Positions 46,437-58,195 of a stretch of DNA of 64,000 nucleotides are shown here, piece after piece. The translations under genes were made by a program, and so were the position numbers. The notes beneath the pieces were generated by a model. It was not told the origin of the DNA and did not search any database. It saw only the letters and a list, made by a program, of their open reading frames with translations. The stretch comes from Pogostemon cablin (Eukaryota > Streptophyta > Magnoliopsida > Lamiales > Lamiaceae): contig CM042962.1 in the NCBI GenBank assembly GCA_023678885.1, positions 20,040,336 through 20,104,335 on the forward strand, given 5' to 3'. How positions within the stretch are numbered: the first letter of the stretch is position 1; each line of letters opens with the position of its first letter.

Positions 46437-46655
46437 ATCTCCCACTTATACTAAAAGACTATGCTGCCATATCTCCTACCATACATCTGATTCCCTCTCC
46501 CACTACTATACCATTAAAAGCTCTCGCCTTAAGGTCCTTGTAAAAGGATTTACTAGGTTATCATCTGATGCAATCTAGGCGACAACAACCTTCCCCTCAT
46601 CATACATTTTCTCGTATCAGGTAGTACTCGCTTTCAATGTTGGCATTCAATCGTT
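46437..46655 (-). pseudogene. Copia pol C-terminal fragment
   Basis: On the minus strand it encodes the tail containing ASDDNLVNPFTRTLRRELL (related to IASxDNxADPFTK, the usual end of copia RNase H/pol), with one stop. It is homologous to 47907-48085. The homology ends at CTTTCAATG, after which an unrelated ~20-bp stretch leads into LTR copy 2. Confidence 0.75.
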
Positions 46656-46662
46656 TGGTTAA

Positions 46663-47906
46663 TGTGAACCGTTAGGGTTCCATGTGTTTCTAATTCAGCG
46701 GAAGCAAGAAACATAGAAACGTATTACCTTTCACCAGGGTATTTTGAAGAAGATGAATTCTCGCTAGCAGTCTGCACAGCCTCACTGTTTTGGGGATAAC
46801 TCTCTTATCTGATCTCCGATTTGAGTGATCTACATGCAAAAACGATCCTCTCTTCAGTGGCTTTTTATCAGTATATCACATGTCAAATTCTGACTTCCAC
46901 ACAAATTTAGAAAATCATGAAAGTTGACGAATAGCAGCAGCAAATAACCTTTTGGTCTTCTGCTGTATTACCAAGTCCAATCTCGACGTTGTGTGGGCGA
47001 CGATCCTCAAGATCTTCTCAATCTGCTGTTCCCTCCTCACAGTGTTAGGCGTGATTAACTTTTCAGTTAGGATTTTCGGACAGCTGAAATTACTTATACA
47101 TGGGCTACATCAGGCACCAGGAGGAGAAATTAGAGTTGGGCCTCCATTGGGCTACCGTTTTAATCCCATAATTATATTATGAGCTCCTTCTTATTATGAG
47201 CCCGTTAGTCTCTCCATGTTTCAGTTATACAATGCCCATTAATTAGTTAAGTTACTGACAACTCCATTAATCAATATCTCATTCAAGAGTAGACCACTCA
47301 ACCTCATTATCATGCCGGAATAAATCCACCTGCAGGGTTTACATGATAATCCTTATGAGCTCCTCAAGGGGACATCATCAACCTATGTCGAACACGGATT
47401 CCATCTACAATCAACATCACACCATAGAGACAGTACTATTTCCCAACTCACCGAGTTTGTTGATTTAATTTCATGTAAATCTCACCCATTGATGAATCAA
47501 AGAAATACATACTGCCTTACATGTCGAGGTTATTGTATAAGGATTAAGAGCACGAACTTCCATAATAACTGAGATCAAATTCTTCTATATAGACAGTATA
47601 AGTCGAACGAATATGATTCTATAGTCAAGACAAACTAATACCAAATCAAACTACAACCATCACGATAGAGAGTCTCCGTCTACCTCGATTGTGAGCATCT
47701 ATTTATACTTTATAAGGAAACCGATAATATTATCTTCCGCGTGTCGTTGCACAACATATTATCTACAGTATAAAGTAAATGGACTATTTCATCGGACATA
47801 TAAATAAATTATAAGACGTAATAATTTGATCATATGATTCTCATTTCAAATAAATTGTTATAACATTGTTCATACTAAAACTAGACTTTTAGTATACAAT
47901 CCAACA
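46663..47906 (-). repeat. Ty1/copia LTR, copy 2 (1244 bp)
   Basis: Plus-strand ends TGTGAACCG and ATCCAACA. On its right it abuts pol sequence, but the polypurine tract present at copy 1 is missing (about 27 bp). Shared block at about 46755-46920. Confidence 0.85.
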
Positions 47907-50900
47907 GCTGCCATATCTGCTGCCATACATCTGATTCCCTCTCCTACTACTAGACCTTTAAAAGCTCTCGCCTTAAGGTCCTTGTAAAAGGATTTACTAG
48001 GTTATCATCCGATGCAATCTAGGCGACAACAACCTTCCCTTCATCATATGATTTCTCGTATCTAGTAGTACTCGCTTTCAATGTGTTTAATTGCCTTATG
48101 GACTTGTGATTCCTACAAGTTTGCTACTACACCATTATTATCACAATAAATTTTGATAACTTTGGACAAACTCAAAATCACATATAAGTCCATTACCAAG
48201 TTTCTAGAACCATACAGATACTTTGGCTGCCATAAGGCCCCAATATTATTATCTTTTTCATGTTGGAGTCCGAAATATATTTCTATATAACACTCCTCCA
48301 TGCTATGGATCTACTTCCTTATTTAAACACACAACCTTGAGGTGGATTTACTGCAGTCCCTATGATTTGAAAAACTGAATCTAAGTAACTGTCAAAAAAT
48401 AATGATTCATTCCGGTAAGCTTACATATAAGTTCCAGTCCTCTTTAGGCACTTCAAATATGTCTTACCATATTCAATATTCTTGTTCTGGGTTACCTTGA
48501 TACCTACTGAATATGCCATTAGAAAAAACAGATATCCAATCTCGTGCATATCATTCCATAAATTAAGCTTCCTTATTGCCGAAGCATAGGGAACCACATT
48601 TATCTATTTTATCTTCTTTTGTGTCTTAAGACACAAATCCTTAGATAAGTCACATGCTAAAACAAGTGAGGATTGTATCAATTGATGAAGCTTGAGACAA
48701 ACACAACATCCTATCTTGTGATCTTTATTACTATGATCGCAAGGATATATTTTGCTTCTCTTAAGTCGTTCATTTCATACTGCTTTGTTAACCATACCCA
48801 TACGCCCGACAATATTCTTTCAATGTCTCCAATGAGCAAGATACTATCTACGTACTTATAAGAAATACCACCACGTTTTCGTCACTCGTTTCAATACAAA
48901 AAGACTCATCCGAGCATTGATTAAATCCATACGACTGGATTTCCTTATCAAAACAGATGTTTCATGATCTAAAAGCTTGCTTTGGTCCATTGATGGACAC
49001 TTATAAGCTTACACTTGAAATGCTCTTAGTTCTATCCAATGAATTACTCTGGTTGCTTCATTGTAGAGCCACTTACATCCAATGGCTTTTACACCATTTA
49101 GTGGTTTTACAAGCTTCTGGAGTTGATTTAAAATCCATATTTTATTTCAAAATTCATTGCAACTTACTAAGATTTCGATCTTGTAGAGCTTTATTGCCTC
49201 CATGGGCATATTTCATGTTTACTAGGGACCAAGTCTCACGGCTCTCCCAAAACAGAAATCTAATCGTTGTTTAGCAACCCTCCCACTATGACAAGGTACT
49301 AATGCAATTGTGTATCAGATATGACACGCGATGCAGTTTAGTTGTGGTATATCTTGTTGTAGTCTTGGTACTAAAATTTGTGTTTCCGTTTTCACACTTT
49401 TAGAACAACTTATATATGGATTTGTAATTTATTACATAGTCCCTTCCAAAAATCTAGTGTTCGCGTAAACAATCACTTTCTGATCTTTTGGATTTCTAAA
49501 TAAATCATCCTTCATTTTTCTAGGAAATCCCACAAACAGACAAACATGCATACATCATGTTGTTTCTAGGGCTTACCCATAAAATGAATTTAGTAATTTC
49601 CAAATAATTCATCATCTATCTAACCATTTCCATAAGAGTCATTTTCCTTCTTTCCACGACACCATACAGCTGGGGTTTGCCCGGTGTAATTAAATTGGGA
49701 TTCAATCCCAACCTCTGATTAATAGCTCCTAAACTATCCTAAGAGGTACTCGCCATCACGATTAAATCGTAATGACTTGATATATTTTCCATGACGCTTC
49801 ACTGCATCAGCCATGTACTTCTTGAATTAATCATAATACTCAGACTTGCAGTGCATCAAATAAATATATCTAGTTTCTAGAAAAATCTTTGAATATTCAT
49901 AAACACCTCTCGCCAGGTAATCTTAGGATCGGATAAATCATAATGAACCATTTCCAACATATCTATACATGGCTCTATACCCCATAAACCTAACGGTCAA
50001 TCATCTATCAACTTTCGAATCGTACTTTAGTAAAATGATCGAGTGTTCGATGCCAAAGATATGTTTAGTTCATCTCCGAAGTTTCTTTTCTCTTATAAGG
50101 TTAGAAGATGCATTATTAATTACTATTTATTGCATCGTAGGATAAACATAATTTAAGAGTGTACAAATTGTCACTATCATACCATAACAGATTATGGCTC
50201 CATCCTTCATTATAATGACCTTGTCATTTAAATGAAATAGAGTATCTATCCGTTAATACATAGAAACCGAAATAAAATTCTTTGTATGAAAACATCCGTG
50301 AAGATAATTTCTCAAAATCAAACGTTTATTCCTATCATAAGATAAATAAACAACTCCCACTGCAACAACCTCTACTTTCGTAGCTTACCCATGTACTCAA
50401 TAATCTTATCATCACTTAGTTGCAGGCTAGTGATTTCGGTATTTACACACAACGTGTCAGTAAATGCCATCACTAATCACGCTTCAACAATTAGTGAATA
50501 AGATACTATCTTGTTCACTTCTTGATGAAATTAGGTTTGCTTTGCCACATGTTTTGTCAGAAGTTTCTCACCATATACGACCTCTTATAATTCAGGTAGA
50601 ACTTGCTCAAAACATCTAGGCAAATTACGAAGAATAAATTGACCTAGGTTTCCCCTTCAATTTTTATTCCAAGTATTTCCAATTCTTTCATCAAGTTTAA
50701 CCATAACCTCTTGCCTTTTTATCTTTCTCAAGTGTTCGAAGAGTTGGATGAGACCATCATATTTCTATGAACCTCTCACCTCTTCACTAAAGATTTTAAA
50801 TAGGCATCAAAGGATATCTTTAGTGAGAACACATTTTTATTTTCTTAAGCAGTATTAATTAAAACCAAGATTCTTATCAATCATTTATTTTGGACCAGTA

Positions 50901-51800
50901 AGTATGTTTTCTTATAGTTAACAATAAGTGAAATAAACTATTCAAAAATTCAGAGAATTAAGTAAATAAATACGACGATCAAACACTTCGAATTTAAATT
51001 TTATATTGATTCCCCCAATAAACAATATAAAATGAATTCACCTATATCTCAAGCACCGTGAATTTGCATGCCACGTTAGTGTGGACGTATACAAACCTGA
51101 ACATTCGCAAGAAAAGGTTTTACCCATTAATTCCATACGTCATAATTAACCTTATGACTTAATGATTAATAGTCGGTTGTCCTTTAGCCATGCATTTAAT
51201 AGTAGTGACTCCGTTAGGGAAGATACATATTAATTGCACCTAAGTGTATACCATTATTTGATATTAATTACGTTACCCAAGTTTGTGTGTCTTAAAGTTG
51301 GAGAAGTCCACACGCCCTCAAATAATTTTCTACAATCATCAATGATTAATTTGTATCAGTGATCCGCAAATAAAACTCATCCATTGGGAAGGATGGTACT
51401 ATAGCCGACTCATAAGCTTACTTGCATCACATTACAAATAATAATTATTTAATGAAATTTATTCCAGTGATCCACAAATAAAACTCATCCGTTGGGGAGG
51501 AAGGCACTAAAACCGACTCATAAGCTTATTTGCATCACTTAATAAATCAATAATGGAGGCCGCGAGATCATGATCAATCCCTCTCCCACTTAGTTATTTA
51601 ACAAGAGAGTTTTTGCATGCATACAATATAACAGATATAATAATGCAAATAAACATGCTATTATTACGATAAATAAGGCAGTAAATCAAATAGCACATTC
51701 AATCCAAATATATAATAATAATTGGCTAATAAAATAATTATAACAATTGCATAAAAGGAAATAAAATAATTACCAAATATATGTTGACTTGGTCAACACT
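47907..51800 (-). pseudogene. Ty1/copia pol, integrase-RT-RNase H order, heavily decayed
   Basis: In minus orientation, integrase remains (49440-49690) read QLYGVVERRKMTLMEMV then VGFPRKMKDDLFRNPKDQKV, close to the copia integrase words YPKGTxGGYFYNP. RT (48690-49060) reads NVVVFLISTYVDSILLIGD, where YVDD has become YVDS, followed by WLTKQYEMNDLREAKYILA. RNase H (48080-48301) reads VIKIYCDNNGVVANL. The integrase-before-RT order defines Ty1/copia. Many stops and frameshifts. The gag end (about 50300-51600) is too degraded to place. Confidence 0.8.
51356..51540. repeat. Direct repeat pair, ~107-bp period
   Basis: Two ~75-bp units, at 51356-51431 and 51463-51540, share CAAATAAAACTCATCC and CCGACTCATAAGCTTA. 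They are in the 5' half of the copia interior. Confidence 0.75.
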
Positions 51801-52090
51801 CCTATTAAACAATTAAAAACACGTGACTTGAGCAAGAAGAAAACTTATGCATTAAGTTATCTTGATCCACGGTTTCACAGGGAGAGTAAAAACCGCTCAA
51901 GTCATGCACCAATCTACCCTTGCGACGTCACCCCTCTCAAGGAAGAACACACGAGCACCGGCGACACAACTGCCAATTGCCAGAAAAGTAATAAAACGGC
52001 CGGTTAGATCAGTCCATCCAACCATGTAACAGTCTGCTGCAACTGTCTCAAATCTTGCTTGAAGACTGCCTTCCCTGGAATCCCATCGAG
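51801..52090. other. Copia interior, leader-side segment
   Basis: Non-coding as far as I can see; GC content rises here toward the module. One short frame (51789-52007) is not recognised. Confidence 0.4.
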
Positions 52091-53290
52091 CAGCCGCCGG
52101 AAATATCAGTCGCCAATTGCCACGTTATCAGTCACCCACCGTGCACGTCGTTCCTTCACGGTACCACCATGTCAAGTAACGCCACTCGCATCGGCAGCCA
52201 GTCACCTGCCCAGCCGAATCGCCACCGGTGGACACTTCCAGCATATTCAACAGCATGTTGCTGGTTGTCCAGTCTAAACCTGCCGGTGAAACTTTACGCC
52301 TGTCGATCAGTTCAATCTGGCAGGAGCGAACCTGATATCTCAACGCCGATCACTGTCCATCCAGCGATTAGGAAGAACCACACCGTCCGCTGCCGGCAGT
52401 CAGGCCGACAGTGACTACCGGTCGCGACACCATCATTGTGACTGACCGCCTGCCAAAGCCACCTGAGCGTGTCCCGCCGCCATGCGCCGTTTGCTGAATT
52501 GATCACTCAAGCCGCCAATAAAATTCTAGTCGTGAGTGCCGACAACCACACATGCTCGCGGCCACTCACCAGCTTTGAAACCACCACACGTCTGCCGCTA
52601 GTCGGCCACGCCTTCCCAGTCACTTGTCGAGGTGACATGCTCGGAAAAACTTGTAGGCTCACCGGGATACACGCCAGGCCTGACCAAAACTCGTGAGACT
52701 CGTCCAAAACATCGGCAGACCCGACTGGAAATTTGCCCAGACCCAACTGGAAACCACAGCAACCCGCCCAGAACCTTGTCAAACTCGACCGTGCACCACG
52801 TGTGCCCAGTTTTGATGCCGTTTGGTATGATCATGATACAGTCGAGATTCATCTGCCACCATGTCGTCGTCCATGTCTCACTTGGTCATTGCCTGCAGCC
52901 TCTTACCCCATCGTGGCCAACCTCATTGCGACTTCAACAACAACAGTAGGTATCAGACAGCCACCATGATAGCAACCTGCAAACCCTAGCCATCATCGAC
53001 AAACCAGACCTTCAGGCACCATCTGCCATCATCCCGCCATCGCTGGCCTTGCCTTTCACTTTCACCATCGTGTCCCAACAGCCCTATCCCGACATCCATC
53101 ATCAGCCAACCATAGCCGTTGCCATGAACGCGTGGAGTGTGGAGTGTATATGGTGTACAAGGCATGCATAAAGAAAAAGGGTTGGAGCAACCGTGAAAAG
53201 GGTTTATACAGATTGCTCAAAATATCAAAATCCAACTTTCATGCGATCATTAGTCAAGAATAATTCACATAATTCACACAAACCCAAGCT
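52091..53290. repeat. GC-rich module, second copy (undisrupted)
   Basis: The ~1.2-kb module is uninterrupted here. It joins copia LTR copy 3. Homology with the first copy begins at GGAAATATCAG. GC content is far above the rest of the window. Frames at 52055-52414 and 52632-52949 match no known family. It has no PBS in the expected place, so its role (leader, captured DNA, or LTR part) is unknown. Confidence 0.7.
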
Positions 53291-53524
53291 AACGTGAATC
53301 TTTTGGGTTTCATACGTTTTTAAATCAGCGGAAGAAAGAAATCATAGAAACGTATTACCTTTCACAGGGTATGCTGAAGACGAATGATTCTCACCGATTC
53401 ACACAAACCCTAGCTAACGTGAACCGTTTGGGTTTCATACGTTTTTAAATCAGCGGAAGAAAGAAATCATAGAAACGTATTACCTTTCACAGGGTATGCT
53501 GAAGACGAATGATTCTCATCGGCA
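53275..53524. repeat. 125-bp tandem duplication at the LTR edge
   Basis: Two copies of ACGTTTTTAAATCAGCGGAA and neighbouring words, period 125 bp (compare CAGCGG at 53326 and 53451). It spans the probable module/LTR junction. Confidence 0.9.
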
Positions 53525-54764
53525 GCCTGCGCAGCCTGACGGTTGTGGCCATAACTTTCTCTTCTGATCTCTAATTTGAGTGATCTATGCATCAAAATGA
53601 CTCTCTCTTCCGTGGCTTTCCACCGATCTATCACACGCACAGTTTGGACTTACACATGATTTTAGAAAAATCAGTGATGTTGACAGACAGAAACAGTAAA
53701 TGACCTTTCGGTCTTCTATTGTATTCCTAATCCACGTCTCGATGTTGTGTGGGCAACGATCTACGAGACGAACTCAATCTGCAGTCCAACTGTTTTTCAT
53801 GTGTGTTTTGGGCGTGAATCAATTTTTTAGACTGCTGAGATTGACTATTATATAGGCTACAACAGGGACCAGGAGGAAAAATTAGGGTTTGGGCCTCCCA
53901 TTGGGCTTAAACATCCAAGTTTAGCCCAAAACTTATACTTAAGTCCAATAATAATAAATCATTCCACTAAAGAAATATTATTGAACTGCCACCCTAATAT
54001 CAAATTATGATTATGGGCTCCTTTTTATTATGAGCCCGTTAATCTCCCCGTGTTTAAGATTCAATGTCCATTAATTAATTAAGTTACTGACAACTCCATT
54101 AATTAATATATTTACCGAGAGTAGTACCACTAAACTTTATTATCATGCCGGAACAAGTCCACATGCAGGGTTTACATGATAATCATTATGAGCTCCTCAA
54201 GGAGACATCATCAACCAATTCCGTTAGGACACAGATTCCTTCTACAATCAACAGCACACCATAGAGACATCATCATCTCCTAACTCACTGAGCATATTGA
54301 TTTAATAATTAAATCTCACCCATTGATGAATCAAGGAAATAAATACTAGCTTACGTGTCGAGATTATTGTATAGGAATTAATAGTACGAACATCCATAAT
54401 AAAATAGATCAAGTTCTATTATATAGTCAGTATGAACCGAACGATCTCAACGCAGTCCTGTCAATACACAAAGTGCACTAGTGCAATTTTATAGTCAAGA
54501 CAGACTAATACCCAATCACACTACAACCATACCGATAGATAGTCCCGTCTATCTCGATTGTGAACATCTATTTATACTTTATAAGGAGCGATAATATGAT
54601 CTTCCATGTGACGTCGCACACCATATTATCTACAGTATAAAGTAAATGGACTTTTGCAACAACATTATTGCAAATATTTGATCACATGATTCTCATTTCA
54701 AATAAATTAAATTGTTAAAACATTGTTCATACAAAAGGCTAGACTTTCAGTATACAATCCAACA
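53293..54764 (-). repeat. Ty1/copia LTR, copy 3 (5' LTR side)
   Basis: Plus-strand ends CGTGAATC (53293) or CGTGAACC (53418, second duplicated copy) and ATCCAACA at 54764. Shared block at about 53515-53690. The flanks of copies 1-3 show no matching target duplication. Confidence 0.8.
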
Positions 54765-56230
54765 AAGAGTACGCTTGCTCTTTTATATTGAAATTTGCGA
54801 TCAAGTTCATGGTGGCGTTGTCGGGGAATTTTGTTGTATTTGTGACTTTGGGTTCGTTGAGTGGTTAGGATAGGGACTTTTTTGATTTGATTTGTTTTTT
54901 GTTTTATGGTTATGTTTGTAGGGACGAAGACGTGGAGCCATGGTATTGGCCTTGAAAAGTAAAGGAGTGGTGCAAATTGAGGTAACGGACATCTTTTCAA
55001 CTTAAATTTGAATTTGTCTAATTTAAGTTTGGAGGTATGCCGTCTTTGTTACTTGACTTTTCTATGGTTTGAATTATAAAATTGCATCCATGAACTCCTA
55101 CTTGAGCATATTGCACCGGCGCACGTTTAAGTCTTTACTCTTTTCTTTGGCACGTATTTTCTCCTTTTTTGTTGTTTTCGTTTTTTTCTTTTTCGTGCTT
55201 TATCTTATTCTCAATAAGGAGAAAATCTTTCTTGGCTCTCTTGTGCTTAATTGTGAGAAATTTTGAGACTACGATGTTTGGTTGAGATTTGTGACCAGAT
55301 GAATTTTTAGTTGTGTACTTGTTGAGCTATGGTTTATGCTTGTTTTGTCTTGTCTTTCACTACTATAAGCCCGTAAGCTTTTGGGCCTTAAAATCATGAA
55401 ATCAAATGGTTTTTTCCTTTCTTATGCGAAGATTGTTGGAAATGATTTAAGGCCATCTTTGTTTTGACAAGTCACTTAGCCAACTTAATCCTACCAAATG
55501 AAATCATATCATAGTTTGCCTCTTTGAGCTTATTATCTTTATTTCTTTGACAACCTACAAATTTTGTCTTTTTTATCCATATTTTATATCCTAATCACCT
55601 TTGTCAATTAGTAGAGGATTAATGGGGATGAAGTGGTTGAATTGAGCTTACAAGAGAGTTTAGGAAGAGAATAATGGTAAATTTGCAAGAAAAGAGGAAG
55701 AAGAGATGAAAAAGAAATAATGGAGGTTGAGAAAAAAATTGAGTAAAACTTGTATAAAAGAAGCATAAAGGAGCTCTACTAGAAAAATGGAAAGAGAGCA
55801 CTTGGAGAAAAAAAAGAGAAAAAAAATTCAATAGTGGAAGAAGATAAGAAAAAGGTTCTTCAGTTTGTTGGATGGATAAATTCTATTTTTAATTAAGGTG
55901 GAAAAATGAAAAAGTGGGAATAAGAGTTGACATTGGCAAACAACTTGAATTCTTCACTAATTTGAGGAAAGAGAGAGTGGGAGTTGATAATGGCCGTCAA
56001 CTTAAATTCTCTACTAGTCTTGAGCTTACTTTTTCTAAATATTTTTCCTACCCAATACCAAAGAGCCTACATTACAACCTCATATAAAGACCTCATTGAT
56101 TCAATAATTAACTCACATACAAGTGGTGGAGAGCGTACACTTTTGACAAGCATATGGTAATATCATGCATTTGAATTGTTTTTTGAGAGTATACACTTCT
56201 CCCGTACATTTCTTTTGAGTGAGAGAGTAA
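54765..56230 (+). mobile_element. Athila-like LTR end and interior fragment
   Basis: 54765-54803 matches the ends of Athila-like LTRs (GAGTACGCTTGCTC, then GCGATCA). The primer site TGGCGTTGTCGGGGA (54813-54827) follows 9 bp later. The non-coding interior contains GTTTGGAGGTATGCC (55025) and the shared word CCAAAGAGCCTACATTACA (56058-56076). The copia complex lies directly to the left, so the rest of the LTR is probably 35632-38410. A LINE cuts the right side. Confidence 0.6.
54813..54827 (+). promoter_or_regulatory. Primer binding site, tRNA-Asp type
   Basis: TGGCGTTGTCGGGGA; compare TGGCGCCGTTGCCGGGGA in Athila. Confidence 0.7.
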
Positions 56231-56323
56231 TGCAAAATCTAGAGAGGAGTAGTGAAGATGCTTCTCTTGAAAAAAAATTTTTCTCTCTCTAGAATTTTTT
56301 CTCTCCCTTCTCTCTAAAAATTC

Positions 56324-57599
56324 TTGCTAATTTCGTTTTGTTCTCCCGGCATAGAGGCGCATCTGCCCGACGTGGGCTCCTCTCGGCCTTCTTCTTTGTT
56401 GAACCCGAATCATGGTCAGACTGATACTCCATCGAATCCATGGTTTGAAGAGTTGTTGAATCGGAACAGTGCCTATGCTAGGCAACAGATGTCGCCCAAC
56501 GATGGCTCTGATCGCCTAAACTTGATATCAGGTATTATGGCCATAATTCCCGTTTGATCTGTTACAGCGCGATAGCCTTTGATTCCTAACTTGCAGGACA
56601 AGTTTTCTGCAAACCCTAACATGCTGGGTTTTTCTACAAACCCTAATGTACAGGGTGTTTCTGTTGGTCACAAATATACTGATCAAACACGCGGTGAGGA
56701 TTCTGATCGTTATTCGCCGATTAGGAATCGAAATGATCCTACATCGTATGCATCAAAGGTTGGCGGTGAGGATGACCCTTTTTTGCACATCAAAAAGGCC
56801 ATATGCAAGGGGCCTTTTACTGGCCCTGTGGCGATGCCAATCAAAAAACAAGTTATATCCCTACGTTAGTGATTTCTAATACGTTCTACGAGAACTGTAA
56901 AAAGTTGTTTTTGCAATTTGTTATTACCAGGATTCTCACGGAAAAGGGTTCCAAGCCCTTTACACAACCGATTGTTGAAGCTCTTCTAGGAAAGATTTTA
57001 TCTTTTAAAGAAATACTTGCGATTCCTGTTGGGAGAGTGTATTATACAGTATATGTCCCTAATAATGAAATGAAGATCAGCATTCTAAAAAAAGGTTTTT
57101 TGAAGACAGTGGTACGCAAATACGTGTACAATAATGGACTCCAACGTTTAACCCTTACAAGGTTAAATCGTTGCTTGTTTCTATATGGGTGAGAATTTAT
57201 GAGTTACCTATGGAGTTGTGGCATGAAGAGGTTATTAGAAAGGTGGCTTCAGTGGTGGGTGTTCCAATTCAAATCAATGATAGGACCTTGAATGGTTCTA
57301 ATGATCACTTTGCAAGAGTTTTGGTTGAGGCAGATATATTGGAGGAGCTGCCAAAGACTATGAACATTGATACATTAGAGGGGATAATCCTTATATCTTT
57401 CGGTTGTGAATACTTCCCAGAATATTACAATTTTTACAATATTCTGGGTCATGGGGTGGAAGCTTGCTCAAAGAAAACAGGTAAGCAGGAGAGCCGTAAG
57501 AGAAAGCAAAAAGCTCACAAGACTGCGAGGATCGGTTCTAATCCGAAGGGATTTACTGTCCCAAAGAAGTTCTGGTCAAGGAGGGAAGATCCAAACTAG
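56324..57599 (+). pseudogene. LINE ORF1 (DUF4283-like, zinc knuckle degraded)
   Basis: It binds LINE RNA. The frames shift several times. The 142-codon frame at 57171-57599 contains VSIWVRIYELPMELWHEEVI, VVGVPIQINDRTLNGSNDHF and ARVLVEADILEELPK, close to plant LINE ORF1/DUF4283 plus zf-CCHC_4. The knuckle is degraded: YFPEYYNFYNILGHGVEAC keeps GH and one Cys. An acidic tail follows (57615-57929; GEEEDINEGLSQ). Confidence 0.75.
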
Positions 57600-58195
57600 G
57601 AGATCCCCAATCCAGTGAGCACTTCCAATAAATTCCAGGACTTGGCTGAAGATGATGAAAGGGAGATTGATAAAAGTCAGAAAGATTATGATAAAGGTGA
57701 AGAGGAAGATATCAATGAGGGTCTTAGTCAGGGTACAAAGGATCAGAATAATGATGATCAAGATCCTAGTGATGTTGATGTAGATTCTAAGCATGAGGTA
57801 TTTGATGAACGTGAGATGAAAGATGAGGATCAGGAGATCAAAAGCTCGCCGAAAACAAGTATCCTATCTGGTAATGTGATAGTGCTTTATCAGGAGGAGC
57901 CTACCCCAATAAATATCCTTCTTCTTTAGGTCGAACAGTAATTATTCCAGTGGAGGAGCAAAAGCATACCTCTGTTATAGGTATGGACAGCAGCACCTCT
58001 CATTTCAAGAGACCTGAACCACCTAACACGAGATCAAAGAAACCAGGGATTAAACATGTTAATCCTGGAACTAAATCCACGAAGAACATGCATTCAATTG
58101 CTATTAAGGAATGGGAGGAGCCTTAGAAGCTGCAGAAGCATGGTCGTGGGGTTCGTTTTAAATGAATGTATTATTCTAGTTCGTTTTAGAATGTT

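Noticed and set aside
52947..52962. Plus-strand GGTATCAGAC as a tRNA-Met primer site of the copia element
   Set aside because: The pol genes are on the minus strand, and the site is not next to an LTR edge.
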